Shown here piece by piece: positions 1 to 6,013 of a DNA stretch of 11,765 bases (its first letter is position 1; every line of letters begins with the position of its first letter). The position numbers were made by a program, and so were the translations under genes. The DNA comes from Caulobacteraceae bacterium UBA6225. Its GTDB lineage: Bacteria > Pseudomonadota > Alphaproteobacteria > Caulobacterales > Caulobacteraceae. The stretch lies in the NCBI GenBank assembly GCA_002441055.1, contig DJWR01000094.1, positions 1-11,765 on the forward strand, read 5' to 3'. The notes under the pieces are model-generated. The model ran no database searches. It was given only the letters and a program-made list of their open reading frames with translations, and had not been told where the DNA came from.

Positions 1-354
1 CTCGTCGATCAGCAGGACGGGCCGCTTGGGGGCGTCGAAGGCTTCCCAGAGCTTGCCCTTCTTAATGTAGTTCTTGACGTCCTTGACCCGCTCATCACCT
101 AGCTGGCTGTCGCGCAGGCGGGTGACGGCGTCGTACTCGTAGAGACCCTGGTGGGCCTTGGTCGTCGACTTGACGTGCCAGGTGATCAGTTCGGCGTCGA
201 GCGCCTTGGCGATCTCGTAGGCCAGCACGGTCTTGCCAGTGCCGGGTTCGCCCTTGATCAGCAGGGGACGTTCCAGCGCGACGGCCGCGTTGACGGCGAC
301 CTTCAAATCCTCGGTGGCGACGTAATCGTCTGTGCCTTCGAAACGCTCGGCCAT
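1..354 (-). CDS. MoxR-type AAA+ ATPase, N-terminal part (gene cut by window edge)
   Basis: The minus strand reads from an ATG at 354 to the window edge, giving 118 codons with no stop. The translation shows a Walker A motif GEPGTGKT at residues 35-42 and ends at a Walker B motif VLLIDE. Between them are GLYEYDAVTRL and a segment typical of MoxR-family AAA+ ATPases. These enzymes use ATP hydrolysis to remodel protein complexes and often sit beside genes for VWA-domain partners. Such a partner would lie to the left, outside the window. A GGGAG stretch five bases before the ATG is a good ribosome binding site. The gene follows flmG on the same strand with a gap of 156 bp, and I see no reason to link its function to flagella. 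The family call is secure; the exact role is not. Confidence 0.85.
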   Translation of the reverse strand, partial: MAERFEGTDDYVATEDLKVAVNAAVALERPLLIKGEPGTGKTVLAYEIAKALDAELITWHVKSTTKAHQGLYEYDAVTRLRDSQLGDERVKDVKNYIKKGKLWEAFDAPKRPVLLIDE

Positions 355-510
355 ATGAGCTCCCAATATGTGCGGGTTCAAAGACGCCCGCATTCGAACA
401 AATGTTTCAACTGACGCCAACCTAAAGGGCGGCGCGGGACATTCAAGCGGCTTGAGCGTCTGATGCGCCAGAGCCGTCCTGGCGCCTGCGACCAGGGTCT
501 GCGCCGATGG
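355..510 (-). other. Intergenic gap between flmG and the moxR-like gene
   Basis: No gene is visible here. A small inverted repeat, TGCGGG (371-376) and CCCGCA (387-392) around a 10-base loop, lies in the presumed leader of the moxR-like gene. It has no T-run, so I do not call it a terminator. I see no clear terminator after flmG and no convincing promoter for the moxR-like gene, although one is expected here. Confidence 0.4.
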
Positions 511-2316
511 CTAGATCCGACGCAGGTCAGGGCCGCCCGACTGGCCCAAGGCCTCGGCCATCTGGGAAAGCATCGGGCCCCAATCGCCAAGGGCGCTCGC
601 GGTGAAGACCCGCATCTGCGGGTACCAGGGATAATGGTCGCTGCCCAAACGTGGCCAGGCCCCAGGCGCAGATGTAACCCAGGCGCTGGCGCCGCAGGCG
701 CCGGCCAGGTTGACCGTGGCGTTGGGAAATCCGACCACCAGGTCGAGAGCGCAGGTGAGGGCGGCGACCTCGTCCAGGTCCTGTTTCAAGTCGATGCCCG
801 GCGGGGTCCAGATTTCGACCCCCATGTCCTGGCGCGCCTGCTCCAGTTCCGCGGCGCAGTCGCCATACTGCAGGTTGATAAAGCTGATCCCGGGGGCAGC
901 CAGAACCTCCCGCCAGGCCTCAAAGGCGGAGAAATAGCGCCGACGGGCGCCGTTCATCAGGCCGCTCTTCCAGAGGAGCCCCACCTTCAGCCCGGTTGGC
1001 GCTGCGTTGAGCACACCCCGCCAGTGGGCGACCCGCTCAGGGTCTGGCGTCAGAAAACCGGGGCGAGCTGGAAACGAGTCCACGCTCGGCCGGAACCGAC
1101 GCAGCAGGGAGCCCATCGGCGCCCAGTGATCCATCGCCTCGCCTTCCGCCAGGAAAGGAGCGACCCGGACCGTCCGTCCCCCCACCGCATAGGTCGCATG
1201 GGCGCCGATGCGGGCTTGCGGAAAGCTGCGTTGAAAGAGCGGGACCAGCCTGGCCTCCACCGCCAGGGTCAGGCGGCCGTCGGGGCCCAGGGCTTCGATC
1301 ACATCGGGGATCAAATTGGCGAACATCACCTCATCGCCCAGGCCCTGTTCGCCGAACACCAGAAGCGAGCGTCCCGCGAGGTCGGTCTCAGGCGTCCAAG
1401 CCGCCCCTAGGGCCTGGAACTGGGTGGAGTCGGCGAACTGCGGATGGAGCCTCGCCTCGTAGTCTTCCCACCCCTCGGCGGTGCGCCCCAACTCCATCAG
1501 AATGGTGGCCCGCGACAGCCGCATCATCTGGCGCTCATCCTGCGCGGCGGTTCCCGCCAGGGCGGTGTCACAATCGCTCAGCGCGCCCTCCGGCTCGCCC
1601 AGGGAAAGGCGGACATTGCCGCGATTGTACTGCGCCTTAGGGAAGTTGGGCTGCAGGCGAAGGGCCTCGTCAAAGAAGGTTCGCGCGGTTGCGAGATCTC
1701 CCTGCTCGGTGACGATGGTGCCCAGGGTGTTCCAGGGCATGGCCGCGGTGGGATTGGCTTCGATGGCTGGGCGCAGGATCTCAATGGCTTCGTCGGCCCG
1801 GTCCTGGTCGCGGATCGCGCAGGCCAGGTTGTTGGCGCCTTCAGGATGGTTTGGCTTGGCGGCGAGGAAGTGCCGAAAGAGCTTCTCCGCCTCGACCTTC
1901 ATGCCCATTCGGAAAGCGAGGCGTCCCAGGTCGTTGGCCACATCGGCCTGATTGGGCAGCAGGGCCAGGGCCGACTCATAGCAGGTGATCGAATTGACGA
2001 AATCGCCCGCGCGCTCCCGGGAAATGGCCAGCAGATACCAGGCGAACCCGTTGCGCTCATCCTGCTCCAGGGCCTGGATGGCCAGGCGTCCGCCCGTCTC
2101 GTGATCCTCGGCTTCCAGGGCTGCGACGGCGCGGTTGAGCAGAGGCTCCAACGAAAGGGCCTTGAGCTCCCCGATCGCGGCGTTCAGTCGCTTCAGGGCC
2201 TCATGGGATCCCGCCGTCCCCATGGCGTCGGCCGCGCGGCCCGGGGTGACCAGTTTCGCCTGGGCGGCCGAGAGGGCGATGGCCGAGGTTTCGCCAGTCC
2301 GGTTAGGGCGCGTCAT
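511..2316 (-). CDS. flmG: Flagellin glycosyltransferase, TPR + GT-B (FlmG-like)
   Basis: 601 residues from the chosen ATG. Residues ~55-290 form consecutive tetratricopeptide repeats (e.g. AWYLLAISRERAGD, AWNTLGT-like and YNRGNVRLSLGEPEGAL segments). Residues ~310-590 look like a GT41/OGT-related GT-B domain, with GEQGLGDEVMFA at 322-333, KVGLLWKSG at 444-452, a nucleotide-sugar-site-like TVNLAGACG near 534-542 and YPWYPQMRVF near 562-571. In Caulobacter, FlmG is a cytoplasmic enzyme that binds flagellins through its TPR part and attaches a nonulosonic acid sugar to Ser/Thr before export. The frame stays open back to a TTG at 2409. I chose 2314-2316 because GGAG lies six bases upstream, while earlier ATGs have poorer sites. 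It is divergent from flbT, as expected. The older name flbA may be used in some annotations. The role is inferred from architecture and neighbours. Confidence 0.85.
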   Translation of the reverse strand: MTRPNRTGETSAIALSAAQAKLVTPGRAADAMGTAGSHEALKRLNAAIGELKALSLEPLLNRAVAALEAEDHETGGRLAIQALEQDERNGFAWYLLAISRERAGDFVNSITCYESALALLPNQADVANDLGRLAFRMGMKVEAEKLFRHFLAAKPNHPEGANNLACAIRDQDRADEAIEILRPAIEANPTAAMPWNTLGTIVTEQGDLATARTFFDEALRLQPNFPKAQYNRGNVRLSLGEPEGALSDCDTALAGTAAQDERQMMRLSRATILMELGRTAEGWEDYEARLHPQFADSTQFQALGAAWTPETDLAGRSLLVFGEQGLGDEVMFANLIPDVIEALGPDGRLTLAVEARLVPLFQRSFPQARIGAHATYAVGGRTVRVAPFLAEGEAMDHWAPMGSLLRRFRPSVDSFPARPGFLTPDPERVAHWRGVLNAAPTGLKVGLLWKSGLMNGARRRYFSAFEAWREVLAAPGISFINLQYGDCAAELEQARQDMGVEIWTPPGIDLKQDLDEVAALTCALDLVVGFPNATVNLAGACGASAWVTSAPGAWPRLGSDHYPWYPQMRVFTASALGDWGPMLSQMAEALGQSGGPDLRRI

Positions 2317-2514
2317 CCCCGACTCCATTTCCTGGGTGAACATAGGGATGCTTCGCGCCATTATGGTTACGCCTTGCTTAAACGCGGCCTTCCGCCGCAT
2401 GGCCAGCAAGGGCTCGTTAACAGTCCCCGCCTAGCTTGGGCCTGTCCGGTCTTTCGCCTTGTCTGGCGTCGGTTCGGGCTCAGCGCGTCGGGGCGCGTAA
2501 TTGGGGGTCGAGCA
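2317..2514. promoter_or_regulatory. Divergent flmG/flbT promoter region with a CtrA-like box
   Basis: This 198-bp gap must drive flmG leftwards and flbT rightwards. TTAC-N7-TTAA at 2367-2381 matches seven of the eight fixed bases of the Caulobacter CtrA consensus TTAA-N7-TTAA. It sits 51 bp upstream of the chosen flmG start. A GTTAAC at 2416-2421 is a possible second half site. I found no GG-N10-GC sigma-54 signature for flbT here; the nearest candidate, at about 2473, is off by one base. CtrA control is an inference from the motif and from the known cell-cycle control of flagellar genes. Confidence 0.4.
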
Positions 2515-2940
2515 TTGCCGCTCAAGCTGTCGCTGAAACCGGGCGAAAAGTTCGTTCTCAACGGCGCCGTCGTTCAGAACGGCGACCGCCGTGGCACCCT
2601 GGTGCTCCAGAACAAGGCGTCGGTCCTTCGCGAGAAGGACATCATGCAGCAGGACGAGGTCACGACTCCAGCGCGACGGGTCTATTTCCCGGTCATGATG
2701 ATGTATCTCGATGAGCCGGCCGCTGAACGTTACTACGACGAATTCGTCCGTCGACTTTCAGAGTTCATGAGCGCCGTTCGAAATCCGGCGGTGCTCGCGG
2801 ACTGCGTCTCTATCTCTAAGCACGCCATGACGCGGGAATACTACAAGGCGCTCATGCTGTGCCGGAAGCTTATCGATTACGAGGACGAGGTGTTCGGTAA
2901 TGTCCCTACGAGCCTACCAGCAGGCGGCGCAGAGAGCTGA
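2515..2940 (+). CDS. flbT: FlbT, post-transcriptional repressor of flagellin synthesis
   Basis: 141 residues beginning MPLKLSLKPGEKFVLNGAV and containing RRVYFPVMMMYLD (residues 55-67), MTREYYKALMLCRKLIDYE and a central helical segment, all typical of FlbT. In Caulobacter, FlbT binds the 5' untranslated region of flagellin mRNA and promotes its decay when the hook is incomplete, so it links assembly to flagellin output. The start is a TTG at 2515. No in-frame ATG precedes it at a fitting distance, and the residues after TTG match the usual FlbT N-terminus. GGGGG lies seven bases upstream. The open frame extends far back through sequence that is only the shadow of flmG. The end overlaps flaF by 41 bp, suggesting one transcript and coupled translation of two proteins with opposite effects. 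Confidence 0.94.
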   Translation: MPLKLSLKPGEKFVLNGAVVQNGDRRGTLVLQNKASVLREKDIMQQDEVTTPARRVYFPVMMMYLDEPAAERYYDEFVRRLSEFMSAVRNPAVLADCVSISKHAMTREYYKALMLCRKLIDYEDEVFGNVPTSLPAGGAES

Positions 2941-3265
2941 ATCCCCGCGGGAGGCGGAGTACCGCCTCTTTGCGCAGGTCACCCGCGCTCTGATCGAAGC
3001 GTCCAAGGCCGACCCGTTTGACTTCGGGACCCGCGCCGATGCGCTGGACTGGAATCGCCGGCTGTGGATCGCGCTGGGGGATGACTGCGCCCATGTCGAC
3101 AATGGACTGCCCGAGGCCCTCCGGGCTCAGATCATCTCCCTGAGCATCTGGGTTCAGAAGCACACCAGCGCTGTAATCCGCCGCGAGGATGACTTCGAGG
3201 CCCTGATAGACGTGAACCGGATTATCATGCAGGGGCTCTCGCCCTCCGCGGCGGAGGCCGCCTGA
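2900..3265 (+). CDS. flaF: FlaF, flagellin synthesis/secretion facilitator
   Basis: 121 residues with the FlaF signature: MSLRAYQQAA at the start, AEYRLFAQVTRAL near 19-31, then DALDWNRRLWIALGDDC and a C-terminal helical stretch SLSIWVQKHTSAV. FlaF is a small cytoplasmic alphaproteobacterial protein needed for flagellin synthesis or export. In Caulobacter it works against FlbT. The ATG at 2900 lies inside the flbT reading frame, 41 bp before its stop, with GAGG about nine bases upstream. A strong terminator follows 27 bp after the stop, so flbT and flaF form a closed two-gene unit separate from the flagellin genes downstream. Confidence 0.94.
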   Translation: MSLRAYQQAAQRAESPREAEYRLFAQVTRALIEASKADPFDFGTRADALDWNRRLWIALGDDCAHVDNGLPEALRAQIISLSIWVQKHTSAVIRREDDFEALIDVNRIIMQGLSPSAAEAA

Positions 3266-3292
3266 GGCCCCACTGTTCCAACCCTGTTTCGG

Positions 3293-3323
3293 AAAAGGCT
3301 CGGCGTTCGCCGGGCCTTTTTTT
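3293..3323 (+). terminator. Rho-independent terminator after flaF
   Basis: Left arm 3293-3304 and right arm 3309-3320 pair over 12 positions with one T-G wobble and a GTTC loop. A run of seven T covers 3317-3323. It ends the flbT-flaF transcript before the flagellin promoter. Confidence 0.9.
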
Positions 3324-3361
3324 CATGCCCCACAGTTCCTGCCGCCCCGGCAGATTTGACT

Positions 3362-3376
3362 CGGCCGATCCTGCCC
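3362..3376. promoter_or_regulatory. ftr-like FlbD site upstream of first flagellin
   Basis: CGGC-N7-GCCC, one base from the CGGC-N7-GCCG pattern that occurs three times upstream of the second flagellin. Its centre is about 117 bp before the predicted start of transcription, close to the position of the nearest site (about 110 bp) at the second flagellin. Caulobacter FlbD binds such ftr elements to activate sigma-54 flagellar promoters. A further half site, CCGGCA, lies at 3347-3352. Confidence 0.4.
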
Positions 3377-3421
3377 AGGCGGGGTCGGCGCTTGGTTTCC
3401 CACCGGTGAAAAATATAGGTG

Positions 3422-3434
3422 AATCAGAGCTTTA
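3422..3434 (+). promoter_or_regulatory. IHF-like site
   Basis: AATCAG-AGCT-TTA matches eight of nine fixed positions of the IHF consensus WATCAA-N4-TTR. An A/T-rich stretch lies just upstream. The site is between the ftr-like element and the sigma-54 promoter, where Caulobacter flagellar promoters are known to need IHF bending. Confidence 0.5.
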
Positions 3435-3459
3435 GGGGTGAGGCGGGTGGACACAAATC

Positions 3460-3474
3460 TGGCGCGGCCCTTGC
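3460..3474 (+). promoter_or_regulatory. Sigma-54 promoter of first flagellin
   Basis: TGGCGCG-N4-TTGC with the invariant GG (3461-3462) and GC (3473-3474) exactly ten bases apart. This predicts transcription starting near 3486 and a leader of about 63 bases. The core is nearly identical to the one at 4591-4605. Confidence 0.88.
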
Positions 3475-3501
3475 GATGACATGGCTGAGCCACAAGGCTC
3501 C

Positions 3502-3519
3502 CCGGCGAAAAATCGCCGG
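3502..3519 (+). promoter_or_regulatory. Leader hairpin with A-loop, first flagellin mRNA
   Basis: A perfect inverted repeat, CCGGCGA-AAAA-TCGCCGG, falls in the predicted 5' untranslated region, 30 bp before the start codon. It could be the mRNA structure recognised by FlbT. Its arms also resemble an ftr half-site pair (CGGC-N8-GCCG), so a DNA role for FlbD is the alternative. Confidence 0.55.
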
Positions 3520-3548
3520 ATACCCGACCAGAATGGAAGGACAAGGCC

Positions 3549-4382
3549 ATGCCGATGAATTCGGTCAACACCAATGTCGGCGCCATGGTGGCGCTGCAAA
3601 ACCTCAACAAGACCAACACGGACCTCAACACCACTCAGAACCGGATCAATACGGGCCTGAAGGTCGGCAGCGCCAAGGACAATGGGGCCATCTGGGCGAT
3701 CGCTCAGAACCAGCGGTCCAATTCCGGCGCGCTGAACGCCGTCAAGGAATCGCTTTCCCGGTCAATCTCGACCGTGGATGTGGCCCTTTCGGCGGGTGAG
3801 AGCGTCTCCGATCTGCTCCTGCAGATGAAGGAGAAGTCTCTCGCGGCCTCCGACACCACCCTGGACGCGGCCAGCCGCACGGCCCTGAACGATGACTTCA
3901 AGGCTCTGCGCGACCAAATCACCAAGGTGGTCACCAACGCCGTGTTCAACGGCGCTAACATGATCACGGCCACCACGCCGACCACGGTCGCGGCGCTCGC
4001 CAGCGCTGATGGGGTGAACAAGATCACGGTGGCGTCTCAGAGCCTGGCGCTTGGCGGCGCGAATGTGACGATTGCGGCGACCGCCTCGATCGGGACTCAG
4101 ACCACGGCGGCGGCGATGATCGCGACGATCACTACCTCCATCGCCAACGTCTCCTCGGCCCTGTCCAAGCTCGGCACCGGATCGAAGGCTCTGAGCTCGC
4201 ACCTGTCGTTTGTCGGCAAGTTGCAGGACTCCATCGACGCCGGGGTCGGCAATCTGGTCGACGCGGATCTGGCTAAGGAAAGCGCCAAGCTCCAGTCGCT
4301 GCAGACGAAGCAGCAGCTGGGCATTCAGGCTCTGTCCATCGCCAATCAGTCGTCGGGTACGATCCTGTCGCTGTTCCGTTAA
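3549..4382 (+). CDS. fljL: Flagellin 1 (FljL/FljK type)
   Basis: 277 residues. The N-terminal D0/D1 domain (1-135) shows NSVNTN, MVALQNLN, QNRINTGLKVGSAKDNGAIWAIAQ. The short central region (~138-185) is rich in Thr, Ala and Ser, and the C-terminal D1/D0 ends in LGIQALSIAN...LSLFR. There is no cysteine or tyrosine and no large D2/D3 domain, as in Caulobacter flagellins. It is the exported filament subunit; Ser/Thr residues would be targets of FlmG. The ATG at 3549 (MPMNSV) is favoured over 3555 because AAGGA lies seven bases upstream and because Caulobacter flagellins, as I recall them, carry two residues before NSI. The gene has its own promoter and terminator. The symbol is by position in the locus; it differs from the next flagellin at about 27 of 275 residues, so exact paralog naming is uncertain. 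Confidence 0.95.
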   Translation: MPMNSVNTNVGAMVALQNLNKTNTDLNTTQNRINTGLKVGSAKDNGAIWAIAQNQRSNSGALNAVKESLSRSISTVDVALSAGESVSDLLLQMKEKSLAASDTTLDAASRTALNDDFKALRDQITKVVTNAVFNGANMITATTPTTVAALASADGVNKITVASQSLALGGANVTIAATASIGTQTTAAAMIATITTSIANVSSALSKLGTGSKALSSHLSFVGKLQDSIDAGVGNLVDADLAKESAKLQSLQTKQQLGIQALSIANQSSGTILSLFR

Positions 4383-4391
4383 CGTCTTGAG

Positions 4392-4428
4392 GCCGGGCGG
4401 CGCATCTGCGTCGCCCGGCAGACTTTTT
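4392..4428 (+). terminator. Rho-independent terminator after first flagellin
   Basis: Left arm 4392-4403 and right arm 4408-4419 form a GC-rich 12-bp stem with one wobble pair and an ATCT loop. Five T follow at 4424-4428. It begins nine bases after the stop codon. Confidence 0.88.
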
Positions 4429-4444
4429 CACCGGTCAGGGCGCG

Positions 4445-4516
4445 CCCGGCGATTTTTGCCGGGTTCTGATCGGCAAGATGTGCCGGGCATTTTGGCGGTC
4501 GGCAAAAAGTGCCGGG
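4445..4516. promoter_or_regulatory. Three ftr-like palindromes upstream of second flagellin
   Basis: Three sites share CGGC-N7-GCCG: 4447-4461 (with outer C/G pairs, CCCGGC-N7-GCCGGG at 4445-4463), 4471-4485 and 4500-4514. Spacers are A/T-rich (GATTTTT, AAGATGT, AAAAAGT). Centres lie about 163, 139 and 110 bp before the predicted start of transcription. The pattern fits ftr enhancer elements bound by FlbD, the NtrC-like activator of late Caulobacter flagellar genes. Confidence 0.7.
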
Positions 4517-4549
4517 CCAAAACGTGCCTAACGCACCTATAACGCAATG

Positions 4550-4562
4550 AATCCAGATATTT
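4550..4562 (+). promoter_or_regulatory. IHF-like site
   Basis: AATCCA-GATA-TTT matches seven of nine fixed positions of WATCAA-N4-TTR. It starts 42 bp before the GG of the sigma-54 box, against 39 bp at the first flagellin. This shared spacing supports the call more than the match itself. Confidence 0.42.
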
Positions 4563-4590
4563 GAGCGCGGGCATCCCGCCAGGGGCGACT

Positions 4591-4605
4591 TGGCGCGCCC
4601 GTTGC
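4591..4605 (+). promoter_or_regulatory. Sigma-54 promoter of second flagellin
   Basis: TGGCGCG-N4-TTGC, with GG at 4592-4593 and GC at 4604-4605, ten bases apart. Transcription should start near 4617, giving a leader of about 65 bases. Confidence 0.88.
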
Positions 4606-4618
4606 TGCCTATAGGTCC

Positions 4619-4653
4619 GGGCAAAACGCCCACGGCGGTCAAAACGACGGCCG
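4619..4653 (+). promoter_or_regulatory. Two leader hairpins with AAAAC loops, second flagellin mRNA
   Basis: The first hairpin is GGGC-AAAAC-GCCC at 4619-4631. The second, at 4633-4653, pairs CGGC with GCCG and GTC with GAC around a single G-G mismatch and again has the loop AAAAC. Both lie in the predicted leader and end 28 bp before the start codon. They are candidates for the FlbT-responsive element described for Caulobacter fljK mRNA. Confidence 0.55.
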
Positions 4654-4681
4654 GCTTCCTTAAGAACAAGGACCTAGGCGC

Positions 4682-5509
4682 ATGAATAGCGTTAACACCA
4701 ACATCGGGGCGATGGTCGCCCTGCAGAACCTCAACAAGACCAGCAGCCAGCTCGGTGAAGTTCAGAACCGTATTAATACGGGCCTGAAGGTCGGCAGCGC
4801 CAAGGACAATGGGGCCATCTGGGCCATCGCCCAGAATCAGCGTTCGAACTCCGGCGCCCTGAATGCGGTCAAGGACTCCCTCCAGCGCTCGATCTCGACG
4901 GTGGACGTGGCCCTGTCGGCCGGCGAAAGCATTTCCGACACCCTGCTCCAGATGAAGGAAAAGGCTCTGGCTGCTTCCGACACCACTCTGGACGCCGCCA
5001 GCCGCACGGCGCTGAACGATGACTTCAAGGCCCTGCGCGACCAGCTGACCAAGGTCGTCAACAACGCCGAGTTCAACGGCGCCAACATGATCAAGGCTAC
5101 GACCCCGACGACTGTCGCGGCTCTGGCCAGCGCCGACGGCGTGAACAAGATCACCGTGGCGGCGCAGAGCCTGGCGCTCGGCGGTGCGAACGTGACCGTG
5201 GCCGCTACGGCGTCCATCGGCACGCAGACTACCGCTGCGGCGATGATCGCGACGATCACTACCTCCATCGCCAACGTCTCCTCGGCCCTGTCCAAGCTCG
5301 GCACCGGGTCCAAGGCTCTGTCTTCGCACTTCTCCTTCGTGAGCAAGCTGCAGGACACCATCGACGCCGGCGTGGGCAACCTCGTCGACGCCGACCTGGC
5401 CAAGGAAAGCGCCCGTCTCCAGTCGCTGCAGACCAAGCAGCAGCTGGGCATTCAGGCCCTGTCCATCGCCAACAGCTCCAGCTCCTCGCTGCTGGGCCTG
5501 TTCCGTTAA
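4682..5509 (+). CDS. fljK: Flagellin 2 (FljK type)
   Basis: 275 residues starting MNSVNTNIGAMVALQNLNK and ending LGIQALSIAN...LLGLFR. D0/D1 helices flank a short central segment, and there is no cysteine. It differs from the upstream flagellin mainly at residues 22-28, in scattered D1 positions and in the last dozen residues. As a filament subunit it is exported by the flagellar type III system after probable glycosylation. AAGGA lies nine bases before the ATG, a slightly long spacing. No in-frame start two codons upstream exists, so this protein lacks the two extra N-terminal residues of flagellin 1. Two stretches of 50 and 71 bp are identical to flagellin 1 at the DNA level. Position in the locus suggests fljK, the major flagellin in Caulobacter; the paralog assignment is inferred. 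Confidence 0.95.
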   Translation: MNSVNTNIGAMVALQNLNKTSSQLGEVQNRINTGLKVGSAKDNGAIWAIAQNQRSNSGALNAVKDSLQRSISTVDVALSAGESISDTLLQMKEKALAASDTTLDAASRTALNDDFKALRDQLTKVVNNAEFNGANMIKATTPTTVAALASADGVNKITVAAQSLALGGANVTVAATASIGTQTTAAAMIATITTSIANVSSALSKLGTGSKALSSHFSFVSKLQDTIDAGVGNLVDADLAKESARLQSLQTKQQLGIQALSIANSSSSSLLGLFR

Positions 5510-5517
5510 TCCGCGTT

Positions 5518-5548
5518 CCGACCTCAGGCGTCTGACGCCTGAGGTCGG
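5518..5548 (+). terminator. 31-bp inverted repeat after second flagellin
   Basis: Arms 5518-5530 and 5536-5548 pair perfectly over 13 bp around the loop TCTGA. It begins eight bases after the stop codon, the usual place for a terminator, but has no T-run. It may instead stabilise the flagellin mRNA 3' end while letting some transcription continue into flaG. Confidence 0.6.
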
Positions 5549-5635
5549 CTGTGGCGGGCGGGGAGAGCGATCTTCCCGCCAGCTGCGGTTCTCCAACAGG
5601 GAGGCCGGCGACAGAAAGGTCCCGGTCACGTCGAT

Positions 5636-5926
5636 ATGGAAAACAGAGTGGCGGCTGTGGCGGCCACGAACAGAGCCAGCTTCGAGCGGCCCGCGCCCCA
5701 GGCGACCAGGACCGTCCCGGAGATCGCTCCGCGTCCCGCCCCAAAGTCTGAACAGGCTGACCTGAGGCTGATCATTGAGGAAGACGCCAACATTGGCGCC
5801 TACGTCTACAAGACCGTCGATCGCAATACCGGTGAGGTGGTCTCGCAGATCCCGCGGGAAGAGGTCCTCAAAATGCGCGAGCGGCCGGAATACGAGGTCG
5901 GCGACGTGGTGAGCACCCTGGTCTGA
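5636..5926 (+). CDS. flaG: FlaG family protein
   Basis: 96 residues. The first 40 are low-complexity and rich in Ala, Pro and Arg. Residues 42-96 carry the FlaG domain: LRLIIEEDANIGAYVYKTV, DRNTGEVVSQIPREEVLKM, and a short acidic tail. FlaG proteins influence filament length and flagellin export or assembly in several bacteria; the mechanism is not settled. No cysteine is present. The ATG at 5636 has no good ribosome binding site (AAGG is 16 bases upstream), so translation may be weak or depend on the flagellin transcript. No separate promoter is visible in the 126-bp gap after flagellin 2. Confidence 0.88.
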   Translation: MENRVAAVAATNRASFERPAPQATRTVPEIAPRPAPKSEQADLRLIIEEDANIGAYVYKTVDRNTGEVVSQIPREEVLKMRERPEYEVGDVVSTLV

Positions 5927-5932
5927 TGCCCT

Positions 5933-5951
5933 GATCCGGGCGTGCCGGATC
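5933..5951. repeat. Short inverted repeat after flaG
   Basis: GATCCGG (5933-5939) and CCGGATC (5945-5951) pair perfectly around GCGTG. No T-run follows. It could be a weak 3' hairpin for flaG or an operator for the next gene. Confidence 0.4.
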
Positions 5952-6013
5952 CGAAAGAAGATGAGTCCTTTCAACCGTCTCGGTCCCCCGAGGCGGGCGC
6001 AGCCGTTTGGGCG

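Noticed and set aside
371..392. Inverted repeat as terminator of flmG
   Set aside because: The stem is only six bp with a ten-base loop and no T-run on the minus strand; it lies far from the flmG stop and close to the moxR-like start.
463..1410. Long plus-strand open frame opposite the 3' half of flmG
   Set aside because: The minus strand encodes a coherent TPR/GT-B protein here. The plus-strand translation is Arg/Gly/Pro-rich without family signatures.
2317..2409. Longer N-terminus for flmG (starts at 2409, 2400 or 2361)
   Set aside because: Those starts have poor ribosome binding sites and would place the CtrA-like box inside the gene; GGAG six bases before 2316 is better.
2470..2490. Possible sigma-54 promoter for flbT
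   Set aside because: GG and GC are eleven bases apart instead of ten, and the rest of the core does not match.
1444..2514. In-frame upstream extension of flbT
   Set aside because: The extension is opposite the flmG coding sequence and its translation is not protein-like. FlbT proteins start at the MPLKLSLKPG-type sequence.
4379..5974. A 531-codon open frame on the minus strand across the second flagellin and flaG
   Set aside because: It is the antisense shadow of GC-rich flagellin codons. The translation is low-complexity, with RRG/DGGS-type runs and no recognisable domain, and similar shadows occur opposite the other flagellins.
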